Below are positions 52,861 through 61,012 of a DNA stretch of 64,000 bases, in pieces. The notes under the pieces are model-generated. The model made no database searches. It had not been told where the DNA came from and was given only the letters and a program-made list of their open reading frames with translations. This DNA is from Acetobacter suratthaniensis (GTDB lineage: Bacteria; Pseudomonadota; Alphaproteobacteria; Acetobacterales; Acetobacteraceae), in NCBI RefSeq assembly GCF_017377745.1, contig NZ_JAFVMG010000004.1, forward strand, positions 102,030 through 166,029, given 5' to 3'. Both the position numbers and the translations under genes were made by a program. Within the stretch, counting starts at the first letter, position 1. Each line of letters opens with the position of its first letter.

Positions 52861-54831
52861 ATGGCCGCTGACGGCAGCGCCCTTCCCGCTTCCCCCTTAT
52901 CCCGTGATGAACTGGATCGTGTCGTCACCAATGCCCATGCGGCACTGGGCCGCGTGCAGCGGGATGATGGCCACTGGGTTTACGAGCTGGAAGCCGATGC
53001 CACCATTCCGGCGGAATATATCCTGCTGGAACATTTTCTCGACCGGATCGACGACGAGCTGGAACAGAAAATGGCGGTCTATCTGCGCCGTATCCAGAGC
53101 GATGTGCATCATGGCTGGCCCCTTTACCACGATGGCGACTTCAACATCTCCGCCTCGGTAAAAGCCTATTTCGCCCTCAAAGCGGCGGGGGATGACATCA
53201 ACGCCCCGCATATGAAACGCGCACGAGAAGCCATTCTCGCACATGGCGGGGCCGAGCGCTCCAACGTATTTACCCGTTTCCAGCTTGCCCTGTTCGGGGA
53301 AGTGCCGTGGCGGGCAACACCTGTCATGCCCGTGGAAATCATGCTGCTGTCGCGCTCGGCGTTCTTTTCCGTCTGGAACATGTCCTACTGGTCGCGCACG
53401 GTTATTGCGCCGCTGCTGGTGCTGGCGGCCCTGCGCCCGCTGGCCCTCAACCCGCGCCAGATCCATGTGCGTGAGCTGTTCCGCACGCCACCGGAAAAAG
53501 TGCGCGACTGGATTCGCGGCCCCTACCGCTCCAACTGGGGTTACGTCTTCAAAGGGCTGGACATGGCCCTGCGCCCGCTCGTGCCGATGATCCCGGCCAA
53601 GACGCATGAAAAGGCCATCAAGGCCGCGATCGACTTCATCGAACCCCGCCTGAATGGCAAGGACGGTATCGGCGCCATTTACCCGGCCATGGCCAATACG
53701 GTCATGATGTACCGCGCACTTGGCGTACCCGATACCGACCCCCGCGCCGCCACCGCATGGGAAGCCGTGCAGGGGCTGATCGTCCAGAAGGATGACGAAG
53801 CCTACTGTCAGCCCTGTGTCTCTCCCATCTGGGATACGGGCCTGTCCGGCCATGCCATGATCGAGGCGGCTTCCGGCCCCAACGGCATCGCGCCCGAAAA
53901 AACACTGGCCGCGCTGAAGAAAACCAGCGCATGGCTGCGCAGCAAGCAGATTCTGGACGTCAAGGGTGACTGGGCCATCAACAAGCCCGATCTCGCTCCC
54001 GGCGGCTGGGCTTTCCAGTATGGCAATGACTACTACCCGGATGTGGACGACACCGCCGTTGTTGGCATGCTGCTGCACCGCGAGGGTGATCCTGAAAACG
54101 CGGAATCCATCGAACGCGCCCGCCAGTGGATTATTGGCATGCAAAGCACCAATGGGGGCTGGGGTGCGTTTGACATCGACAACAACAAGGACATTCTCAA
54201 CCACATTCCCTTTGCCGACCACGGTGCGCTGCTCGACCCGCCCACGGCGGATGTCACGGCGCGGTGCGTGTCCTTCCTTGCACAGCTTGGCCACCCGGAA
54301 GATGAACCCGTCATCCAGCGCGGGCTGGACTACCTGCGCCGCGAACAGGAAGCCGATGGCTCATGGTTCGGGCGGTGGGGTACCAATTACATTTACGGCA
54401 CATGGTCAGTGCTCTGCGCCTTCAACGCGGCAGGCATTTCCCATGATGACCCCGCCGTTGTCCGCGCTGTGGAATGGCTGCGCTCTGTCCAGCAGGAAGA
54501 TGGCGGCTGGGGCGAAGGCTGCGAATCCTTCGAGGATGGCCCGCGTGGCACTTACAAGCAAAGCCTGCCTTCACAGACAGCCTGGGGAGCACTGGCCCTG
54601 ATGGCTGCTGGCCGCCGGGATGACCCCGCCGTTTCCCGTGCGATGTCGTGGCTGGCCTCGCAGCAGGACGAACAGGGCGAATGGCACGAAGACCCGTATA
54701 ACGCCGTGGGTTTCCCCAAGGTGTTTTACCTGCGCTATCATGGCTACAAGCAGTTCTTCCCGCTGCTGGCACTGGCCCGCTATCGTAACCTTGAAACCAG
54801 CAACACCCGCCGCGTAGCTTTCGGGTTCTAA
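52861..54831 (+). CDS. shc: Squalene-hopene cyclase
   Basis: Cyclises squalene to hopene/diplopterol at the membrane. A 656-residue protein with the protonating D-V-D-D-T-A motif (Asp394-Asp397). Repeated QW motifs (Q-S-T-N-G-G-W-G-A-F, Q-E-A-D-G-S-W-F-G-R-W-G, Q-Q-E-D-G-G-W-G-E-G, Q-D-E-Q-G-E-W) are present, as is the central Q-P-C-x-S-P-I-W-D-T-G block. Its position in the hopanoid operon confirms the role. Confidence 0.97.
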   Translation: MAADGSALPASPLSRDELDRVVTNAHAALGRVQRDDGHWVYELEADATIPAEYILLEHFLDRIDDELEQKMAVYLRRIQSDVHHGWPLYHDGDFNISASVKAYFALKAAGDDINAPHMKRAREAILAHGGAERSNVFTRFQLALFGEVPWRATPVMPVEIMLLSRSAFFSVWNMSYWSRTVIAPLLVLAALRPLALNPRQIHVRELFRTPPEKVRDWIRGPYRSNWGYVFKGLDMALRPLVPMIPAKTHEKAIKAAIDFIEPRLNGKDGIGAIYPAMANTVMMYRALGVPDTDPRAATAWEAVQGLIVQKDDEAYCQPCVSPIWDTGLSGHAMIEAASGPNGIAPEKTLAALKKTSAWLRSKQILDVKGDWAINKPDLAPGGWAFQYGNDYYPDVDDTAVVGMLLHREGDPENAESIERARQWIIGMQSTNGGWGAFDIDNNKDILNHIPFADHGALLDPPTADVTARCVSFLAQLGHPEDEPVIQRGLDYLRREQEADGSWFGRWGTNYIYGTWSVLCAFNAAGISHDDPAVVRAVEWLRSVQQEDGGWGEGCESFEDGPRGTYKQSLPSQTAWGALALMAAGRRDDPAVSRAMSWLASQQDEQGEWHEDPYNAVGFPKVFYLRYHGYKQFFPLLALARYRNLETSNTRRVAFGF

Positions 54832-54835
54832 GCCT

Positions 54836-55543
54836 ATGGCACTGGCCGCCGTACAGTTCCCTCTCTCCCGGCCGGGTATTCTGGTCGGGCTGAAGGCCGA
54901 AGCCCGCCTTGTGCGCAAGGTGTTCCCCCATGCGGCCATTGCGGCCAGTGGCGCAACCCGTGCCGGAGCCGAACGCGAAGCCGCGCGACTGGCGCAATGC
55001 GGTGTCAACTGCCTGCTGTCCTTCGGGCTGGCGGCAGGGCTTGAGCCGGGGTTATCCGCCGGGAGCATCGTCATTCCCGATACGGTCGTTGACCATGCCG
55101 AACGCTGGAAATGCGACCCCACCCTCCGTCACATTCTGGGTGGAGATCTGAATGGTGTGCGGGGAGGTGCGCTGCTACATAGCGACGATGTCGTGCTGGA
55201 AGCAGACAACAAGGCCGCGCTGCATGCACGCTTCAACTGCGCGGCGTTAGATATGGAGAGCGGCTTTCTGGCCCGTGCGGCGCAGGAATCCGGCCTGCCC
55301 TTCGCGGTTCTGCGTGTGATATGCGACCCGGCAGAACGAACGCTGCCCCCTGTTGCCGCCACAGTTCTCTCGCCCGATGGCGGGTTGAATATTCGCGCAT
55401 TACTGGGCTCGCTACTGCGTGACCCACGCCAGATTACGGCCCTGATCCGCCTTGGGCAGGATGCCACACAGGCCCGGCGCAACATGATCAGCTTTCTTGA
55501 AAACCGTACGCGCTCACCAGCTTTCCAACGGCTGACGGCCTGA
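54836..55543 (+). CDS. hpnG: Hopanoid-associated phosphorylase HpnG
   Basis: A nucleoside-phosphorylase-fold protein of 235 residues that releases adenine from adenosylhopane to give the ribosylhopane precursor. Family features are L-S-F-G-L-A-A-G-L, D-M-E-S-G-F-L-A-R-A-A and the phosphate-binding N-terminus. It starts 4 bases after shc. The radical-SAM gene hpnH, which would make its substrate, is not in this window. Confidence 0.9.
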   Translation: MALAAVQFPLSRPGILVGLKAEARLVRKVFPHAAIAASGATRAGAEREAARLAQCGVNCLLSFGLAAGLEPGLSAGSIVIPDTVVDHAERWKCDPTLRHILGGDLNGVRGGALLHSDDVVLEADNKAALHARFNCAALDMESGFLARAAQESGLPFAVLRVICDPAERTLPPVAATVLSPDGGLNIRALLGSLLRDPRQITALIRLGQDATQARRNMISFLENRTRSPAFQRLTA

Positions 55544-55577
55544 GCCGTACAGCCAGCAGGAAACCGGGCAGGCAATA

Positions 55578-55595
55578 GGCGGGTATTAACCCGCC
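55578..55595. terminator. Convergent terminator between hpnG and the efflux operon
   Basis: A perfect 7-bp stem GGCGGGT/ACCCGCC with loop ATTA, between two convergent stop codons; likely bidirectional. Confidence 0.55.
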
Positions 55596-55603
55596 CACCC
55601 TGT

Positions 55604-57118
55604 TTACTGCGAGAATGCCTTGGCCAGCACGTTCTGGGTTTCGAGCGAAACCGGAAGCGTGGAATTGGTCAGGGCAACGCCTTTCCAGCCTGCCCCCAGC
55701 GCCGTGTAAAGATTGACCGCATCACGCAGGCGCTCAAGTCTGGCCAGAGCTTCCATGTTCTGGGCTTTAAGGGTTGTGCGTTCGGTTGTCAGCACTTCCA
55801 AAAAGCCCACAAGGCCCGCGCCATACAGCTTACGCGCCCGCTCACTGGCCGTGGCGCTGTCTTCCGACGCCTTGTGCAACTGCTCGGCATATTCGATATC
55901 ATCATGCCATGCGGCCATGCTGTCTTCGACTTCCTTGAAAGCCTGCAACACGGTCTGGCGATAGCTCAGCCGGGCGGCTTCCGCCGTGGCCTGAGAGGCC
56001 CGGACTTCTGCCGTCATCTTACCGCCGTGCATCAGCGGCATGCTGGCCATAAGCAGGAACTGCCAGCTCATGGCATTCACCTGAAAGGCCTGATACATAG
56101 CCGATGCGTTAGGGTTAAACGTTAGCGGCACCACAAAATGCGGATACAGATTGGCGACAGCCACACCAATCTGCGCTGTGGCCAGAGCATATTTACGTTC
56201 CGCCATCCGCACATCAGGGCGGTTTGCAATCACGACTGATGGCAGTACGGCGGGGAAATCCGGCACATGCGGCAGGTCGCGTGGCTGCTTGAGTTCATCC
56301 TCAAGCTCACCGGGCATTTTTCCCAGCAGCACGGCAATGGCGTGTGTCACCTGCGAAACCCGGGTTTTCAGCGGCTCACGCTCGGCAATCTGGGCATCCA
56401 GCTCGGCCTGCGCCTGTGCGATCTGCAGGGTATTACCGACACCTTCGCTATACAGGCGGTTGGTCAGATCCAGCGCATCCTGAGCCACGCGGATATTGTC
56501 GGTCGCAATCTTGATCTGCAACTGCGTGACACGCAGCAGCATGTAATCAGACGCCAGTTCAGACAGAAGCCCCATCAGAATGGCGCGGCGGCCTTCAATG
56601 GTTGTTTCCACCTCACGCTCGTGCGCTTCCACATCGCGGCGAATGCGGCCGAACATATCCAGCTCCCACGAGGCTGTCGCCCCATAGGTCAGCAGCGAAG
56701 CTTCCGGCCGGTTCTGCGGGTTGCCGGGGCGGATAGGCCAGTTATCGATATTGAGCGAGTAGCGCACATCGCCCCCACCCATATTGGCATCAAGCTGCGG
56801 GTACCACTGCGAAGCCGCGCGGTCACGCACCGCCCGCTCCGCCAGAATATGCTGGCTGGCAATCTGCAGGTCGTAATTGCCCTGAATGGCTTCCTCAACC
56901 AGACGGGACAGCAGCGGATCCTGAAACAGCGACCACCACTCGACCATTTCCTTGTTGGTGCGCGCGATTTCCTCTGGCGTCGCGGGGTGCTCCTCCGCGG
57001 CTTCCTTGAACCCTGCGGGCAGCTTCATGCGGTCGGGCTGATAGTTCGGCCCGACGGTGCAGGCAGACAGCATCAGCGTGGAGGCCATGCCCAGCGCGAG
57101 ACGGCGATAAATCTTCAT
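55604..57118 (-). CDS. Outer-membrane efflux lipoprotein (NodT/OprM family)
   Basis: A TolC-like outer-membrane factor of 504 residues. The lipobox L-S-A-C ends at Cys20. Two repeated coiled-coil/beta halves are seen, with C-T-V-G-P-N-Y-Q-P at the start, N-L-Y-P-H-F in the middle, and E-V-E-D-S-M-A-A-W and L-T-T-E-R-T-T-L toward the end. Last gene of the minus-strand unit marR-DUF1656-HlyD-OMF; 22 bases separate it from the adaptor gene. Confidence 0.93.
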   Translation of the reverse strand: MKIYRRLALGMASTLMLSACTVGPNYQPDRMKLPAGFKEAAEEHPATPEEIARTNKEMVEWWSLFQDPLLSRLVEEAIQGNYDLQIASQHILAERAVRDRAASQWYPQLDANMGGGDVRYSLNIDNWPIRPGNPQNRPEASLLTYGATASWELDMFGRIRRDVEAHEREVETTIEGRRAILMGLLSELASDYMLLRVTQLQIKIATDNIRVAQDALDLTNRLYSEGVGNTLQIAQAQAELDAQIAEREPLKTRVSQVTHAIAVLLGKMPGELEDELKQPRDLPHVPDFPAVLPSVVIANRPDVRMAERKYALATAQIGVAVANLYPHFVVPLTFNPNASAMYQAFQVNAMSWQFLLMASMPLMHGGKMTAEVRASQATAEAARLSYRQTVLQAFKEVEDSMAAWHDDIEYAEQLHKASEDSATASERARKLYGAGLVGFLEVLTTERTTLKAQNMEALARLERLRDAVNLYTALGAGWKGVALTNSTLPVSLETQNVLAKAFSQ

Positions 57119-57140
57119 GACTTTCGTCCTGTCCCCGCGA

Positions 57141-58052
57141 TCAGAGATGATCCTGCAGCCATGTTGTCAGCCTGCCGCTCCGCCCACGGGGCTCTGGCCC
57201 GACGCTGACAGTCGCCGTCATGCCTGCCGCCAGCGTGACACTGTCCGGCACATGGTCGAGGTGGATACGTACGGGAATACGCTGCGCCAGACGCACCCAT
57301 GTAAAGATGGGATTGACCGATTGCAGGCCCAGCTTGTCGGGCGATCCATTGGTGTCGTTGATACCACGGGCGATACTGACGACATGGCCCTGCAGAATGG
57401 GCTTGTAGCCCATCAGCTTCACGCGGGCCTCATCACCCACATGCACGCCCCACATCTTGGTTTCTTCAAAATACCCGTAAACCCAGTAGGAGTCGGCATC
57501 GATCAGCGCCATACGGGCCTGCCCGGCGGAGGCGTAATCCCCTACCCGCAGGTTCAGGTTGGTTACGTAACCATTGACCGGAGCATATAAAACGGAGCGC
57601 TGGAGGTTCAGCTTGGCGACATCCAGCGCTGCACGGGCTGCATCCACCGATGCGATCTGGGTTGCCACGCTGGAGTTGAAGACTTCCTGCTCTTCAGCCG
57701 ACACGATACCGCCCAGCCCCATACGGCGCTTGGCATCGTTCTGTTTGAGCTTCAGGTCTTCCAATGCGCCATCGAGCCGGGCCTGCGCCTCGCGGATCGC
57801 CAGACGGAAGCGCACCGGATCCAGCACGAAAAGCGGGTCGCCCTTATGGACATACTGGTTATCCACCACCGGAATCTGCACCACGGTGCCGGAGACTTCG
57901 GGGGCGACATCCACCACGTAAACCCGCACGCGGCCATCACGCGTCCAGGGCGCGATCATGTAGACGTTCCACAGGGTGACCCCCAGCACTATGGCCAGAG
58001 ACACGACCGCAAGGGTCAGGACGATGCGAATGAGGGTGCGCAGAAGGGACAT
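57141..58052 (-). CDS. HlyD/EmrA-type membrane-fusion protein (AaeA-like)
   Basis: A periplasmic adaptor of 303 residues. One N-terminal membrane helix (about 8-28), then the lipoyl-like half A-P-E-V-S-G-T-V-V-Q-I-P-V-V-D-N-Q-Y-V-H-K-G-D-P-L. A short coiled-coil hairpin, Y-A-P-V-N-G-Y-V-T-N-L-N-L-R-V-G-D-Y, and the C-terminal beta-barrel follow. AaeA-type adaptors usually work with an FUSC/AaeB pump, which is missing here. Confidence 0.9.
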   Translation of the reverse strand: MSLLRTLIRIVLTLAVVSLAIVLGVTLWNVYMIAPWTRDGRVRVYVVDVAPEVSGTVVQIPVVDNQYVHKGDPLFVLDPVRFRLAIREAQARLDGALEDLKLKQNDAKRRMGLGGIVSAEEQEVFNSSVATQIASVDAARAALDVAKLNLQRSVLYAPVNGYVTNLNLRVGDYASAGQARMALIDADSYWVYGYFEETKMWGVHVGDEARVKLMGYKPILQGHVVSIARGINDTNGSPDKLGLQSVNPIFTWVRLAQRIPVRIHLDHVPDSVTLAAGMTATVSVGPEPRGRSGRLTTWLQDHL

Positions 58053-58079
58053 TGCGGCGGTCTCGAAAGCCTTTTCGGG

Positions 58080-58274
58080 TCAGACGTAGAGGATCAGCAG
58101 GCAGAGAATACAAACGTAAAGCGACACTTCAAACAGCGCGATATGCCAGAACCAGCCCAGCAGGCCGCTCCACCACAACATGAACCGGATACCCATGGTA
58201 ATGGGCAGGGCGGCCAGCGCGTAAACAACAATCGGCGCCATAAAGACACCGAACAGATTGAATTCAGTCAGCAT
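58080..58274 (-). CDS. DUF1656 small membrane protein (AaeX-like)
   Basis: A 64-residue protein with two membrane helices (I-V-V-Y-A-L-A-A-L-P and F-E-V-S-L-Y-V-C-I-L-C-L-L-I-L). DUF1656 proteins accompany aromatic-acid/FUSC efflux systems. It lies between the MarR regulator and the adaptor gene, which fits that setting except for the absent pump. Confidence 0.85.
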   Translation of the reverse strand: MLTEFNLFGVFMAPIVVYALAALPITMGIRFMLWWSGLLGWFWHIALFEVSLYVCILCLLILYV

Positions 58275-58305
58275 GACGCACGCTCACCAAGGGAGTAGAA
58301 AACCG

Positions 58306-58833
58306 TCATACGTGATCACTCCCCTTGTCTGCGCTGCTGGCCTTGCGTGACGGCACCGGCTGGGAGGCAAGCTCCCGGTGTGCCTGTGCGGCCTGTTCCA
58401 CCCGATCAAGCACCTGACCACACGCATCCAGCTCCTGATCCGATATGGCAGCGGTCAGCCGGGCCGTAACCCCGTCCGCCACCTGACTGACAAGGGTTGC
58501 GACCTGCCGTCCCTCATCCGTAATGCTGACGAGCTTGGAGCGACGGTCTTCCTCATCCGTTTCACGAACGACATAACCGCGCTTTTCAAGCACGTCCAGC
58601 AGCCTGACGAGTGAGGGCGCCTCAAGCGACAGGGAACGGGCCAGATCGGTCTGGCGCATGGCTGTAGTGGAGAAGTTGAGATAGTAGATAGGACGCCACG
58701 TGGCGTCAGTCAGACCGAAAGCGCGTAGATCGGTGTCGATCTCGCGCCTCCAGGCTGCGGCAATCCGCGCCAGCCGATGCCCGAAGAACCGGCGGGCTTC
58801 ACTTGCCTCAAGAGAATCGTTCTCAGGTTCCAT
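58306..58833 (-). CDS. MarR-family transcriptional regulator
   Basis: A 175-residue winged-helix regulator. The DNA-binding region is about 50-115 (T-D-L-A-R-S-L-S-L-E-A-P-S-L-V-R-L-L-D-V-L-E-K-R-G-Y-V with the wing E-E-D-R-R-S-K). First gene of the efflux unit, so local autorepression relieved by an aromatic ligand is the usual model. The promoter region contains palindromes. Confidence 0.88.
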   Translation of the reverse strand: MEPENDSLEASEARRFFGHRLARIAAAWRREIDTDLRAFGLTDATWRPIYYLNFSTTAMRQTDLARSLSLEAPSLVRLLDVLEKRGYVVRETDEEDRRSKLVSITDEGRQVATLVSQVADGVTARLTAAISDQELDACGQVLDRVEQAAQAHRELASQPVPSRKASSADKGSDHV

Positions 58834-58891
58834 TCACCGCTCACGCTGGCAAGTATGCGAAAAATTTGCACACTTATAAAATACCGGGCCA

Positions 58892-58907
58892 TCATTTACG
58901 CAAATGA
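58892..58907. promoter_or_regulatory. Candidate MarR operator
   Basis: TCATTT-ACGC-AAATGA, a perfect 6+6 inverted repeat 59 bases upstream of the marR start. It is flanked by outer inverted pieces AAATTTGCA (from 58861) and TGCAAATTT (58920). The spacing suits a MarR dimer pair. Confidence 0.5.
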
Positions 58908-58984
58908 CGCCCCGCGCCAATGCAAATTTGGAATGGAACCTATGGTTTTATCCCAGCTAGACAGTTGGGGGACAATTTCAGTCC

Positions 58985-59404
58985 TTATTTGCGGCGCACA
59001 ACATCCCAGACCTTGCGCAGGCCGCCACGGCCAACCGTGCCCGCAACGGTGGCTGTCACCGCCGCCATGGTCATGGATTCCCGAATATGAGTCATGGAGC
59101 GGTCACGGGCGATACGCGCCTCGACCTCGGCCGTGGTCAGATACGACCGGCGGCCGAACAGCACGCACACCAGTGCGGCCACCACATCGAGCCCGAACAC
59201 CATAAAAGATGCGCCAACAGGCCCCATATGGCCGCCAAACACCAGCAGAATCCACAAAAGCCCATGCCCCGTTATCAGGGCAAAGAACCCGAATACAGCC
59301 GCCAGGACCAGAAACGCAAGCTGCCGACCATAGCGTATGGCCATCTGCTGCATGAGGCTGGTCTGTGCATTCAGGACGGATTTACCAAGATCGAGGATAT
59401 GCAT
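58985..59404 (-). CDS. Holin-X-like (phage holin superfamily III) membrane protein
   Basis: A 139-residue protein: an amphipathic N-terminus, two membrane helices (about 29-48 and 58-84) and a basic C-terminal helix. The pattern fits the YqjE/holin superfamily III proteins that pair with DUF883 (ElaB/YqjD) proteins. The DUF883 gene lies directly upstream, and a stress-related envelope or ribosome-tethering role is usual for the pair. It is not evidence of a prophage. Confidence 0.72.
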   Translation of the reverse strand: MHILDLGKSVLNAQTSLMQQMAIRYGRQLAFLVLAAVFGFFALITGHGLLWILLVFGGHMGPVGASFMVFGLDVVAALVCVLFGRRSYLTTAEVEARIARDRSMTHIRESMTMAAVTATVAGTVGRGGLRKVWDVVRRK

Positions 59405-59444
59405 GGGTTCTGCGGCTACCTTATACTCGGGTGACGCTCATGCT

Positions 59445-59747
59445 TCAGCGAGACAGGCGCCCAAGTATGAAACCAACCACGCCGGAAACGGCGATGGAGA
59501 CCCATGGCGTCTGGCCCCGCGTCTGCTTGGCGAGATCAGTGCGCGCATGATCTGCCAGTTCGCGGGCGTTGGCAACTGCCTGTTCCGTGAAAGCCCCGGC
59601 CTGCTCGCTCGCCTTGCCCAGAACCGGCGCTACGCGCTGGCCGATCAGCTTCTCGAGCTGGGCCTTGAGGGATTCAATTTCTTCACGCGCTGTATCGGCC
59701 GCAAGAGCACCAGCAGCCTTGATATCCTTGATTTTATCAGAAGACAT
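59445..59747 (-). CDS. DUF883 (ElaB/YqjD-like) membrane-tethered protein
   Basis: A 100-residue protein with a long charged coiled coil (about 5-75) and one C-terminal membrane helix (W-V-S-I-A-V-S-G-V-V-G-F-I-L-G), ending in R-L-S-R. E. coli YqjD of this family anchors ribosomes to the membrane in stationary phase. First gene of the pair with the holin-like protein; divergent from the ABC gene. Confidence 0.85.
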   Translation of the reverse strand: MSSDKIKDIKAAGALAADTAREEIESLKAQLEKLIGQRVAPVLGKASEQAGAFTEQAVANARELADHARTDLAKQTRGQTPWVSIAVSGVVGFILGRLSR

Positions 59748-59819
59748 CTCTCAAACCTCGTTTATTCAGGGTTCTTCAGTTTTTACCTCCGTTTAACAGC
59801 CGACAAGGAACATGGTTGC

Positions 59820-60968
59820 ATGCCGCACATGCATGGCTCGCCTCCCGCGCTGGCGCTCCACTCGTTTACGGTTCTGCCGCTGGCTCCGGCCATAACGCTG
59901 ACCCTGCCCAAGGGAGACTGCGTTGCCGTGTTGGGAATCGCCCCCGACAGTCAGGATATCGAAACCCTGACAGCCCGGCTGACAGGGCAGGATACGCCTC
60001 GCCAGCAGGCAGCCCCGCCACAGGCTGGCCGCATGCTCGTAGCGGGTGTGGACGTTACGTCCCGCCCACCCGGCCAGCGCCATATTGCCTCCTGCGGCGT
60101 GCATGCGCCGCTGTTCGGCCACCTGTCGGTGCTGGATAATATTCTCTTTCCCCTGCGCGCACGCGGGGGGCTCGGCCCCCATGAAATCCTCCGTCAAGGG
60201 CACGACCTACTGGCCCTGACCGGTCTTGATCACGCCCGCAACCAGCGTGCGGACAGGCTTTCGTCCGCTCAGTCCTTTCGGGCGGGGCTGGCCCGTGCGC
60301 TGATCCAAAAGCCCGACGTACTGATCCTGAACCAACCCTTTGCCGGCATGGACCTGCAAACCAGCCAGCAGGAACAGGCCATGCTGGACCGGCTGCGCCA
60401 CGCACTGGGGCTAAGCATTCTGCTCCTGACCCGCCAACGCTCAGAAGCCCTGCTGAGTGCGGACGAAATTGCCGTCATGGACAACGGTGCACTCCTCCAG
60501 AGCGCCGATGCCCCCACCCTGCTCAATCGCCCTGCCTGCCCCGCTGTGGCTGTTGCGATGGATGACGCCAATGTTCTGACCGGCAAGGTGCTGGACATTG
60601 TGGACGACACCGCCAGCCTGCGCCTGCCTTCGGGCGAGACGGTGGAAGCCATGGCCGATCATGCGCTGGCCATCGATGATCTGGCCTGTATCTGTATCCC
60701 GCCTGACCGGCTGTCCATTCTGCTCCCCCGCGGGAACATGCCTGTGCAGGAAGAGGCCGAATCGGGCGATGTCCACTGCACGCTCGTTTCAGCCCATCAT
60801 CTGGGCCGCACTATTATCATGCGCTTGCGCAGTCGCGATGGAACGGAGATAACGCTGCATCGCCCCCCTGTTCACACCATGCGCGACCTGCGGCCCGGAC
60901 GCTCGGGGCTTGTGGCATGGCAGGCGCGGAACGCCATCGCCTTTCCGATGGATGAAAAATCACGCTAG
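59820..60968 (+). CDS. PotA-like ABC protein with all ATPase motifs lost
   Basis: At 382 residues this has the length and layout of a polyamine/iron-type ABC ATPase (cassette about 1-240, TOBE-like C-terminus from about 250). Every catalytic motif is altered. The Walker A place reads G-I-A-P-D-S-Q-D (residues about 37-46) with no Lys; the Q-loop Gln is gone; the signature is L-S-S-A-Q; Walker B ends L-I-L-N-Q-P instead of L-L-L-D-E-P; the H-loop reads L-T-R-Q. ATP hydrolysis should be impossible, yet the frame is intact. It leads a coupled run with a PotD-like protein. Start ATG 59820, with AAGGA 10 bases upstream. Confidence 0.8.
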   Translation: MPHMHGSPPALALHSFTVLPLAPAITLTLPKGDCVAVLGIAPDSQDIETLTARLTGQDTPRQQAAPPQAGRMLVAGVDVTSRPPGQRHIASCGVHAPLFGHLSVLDNILFPLRARGGLGPHEILRQGHDLLALTGLDHARNQRADRLSSAQSFRAGLARALIQKPDVLILNQPFAGMDLQTSQQEQAMLDRLRHALGLSILLLTRQRSEALLSADEIAVMDNGALLQSADAPTLLNRPACPAVAVAMDDANVLTGKVLDIVDDTASLRLPSGETVEAMADHALAIDDLACICIPPDRLSILLPRGNMPVQEEAESGDVHCTLVSAHHLGRTIIMRLRSRDGTEITLHRPPVHTMRDLRPGRSGLVAWQARNAIAFPMDEKSR

Positions 60969-61012
60969 ACTGTTCCCGCCCGACCGGCATTCAGACGTGC
61001 AAGAGGTTTCCC

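Noticed and set aside
52897..54294. 465-codon minus-strand frame opposite shc
   Set aside because: Shadow of the squalene-hopene cyclase; no known domain.
58985..59404. Holin-like protein as a sign of a prophage
   Set aside because: It pairs with a DUF883 gene in the chromosomal stress-protein arrangement, and no other phage gene is nearby.
59337..59819. N-terminal extension of the ABC protein back to 59337
   Set aside because: It would run antisense through the DUF883 gene; the ATG at 59820 with AAGGA upstream gives the family length.
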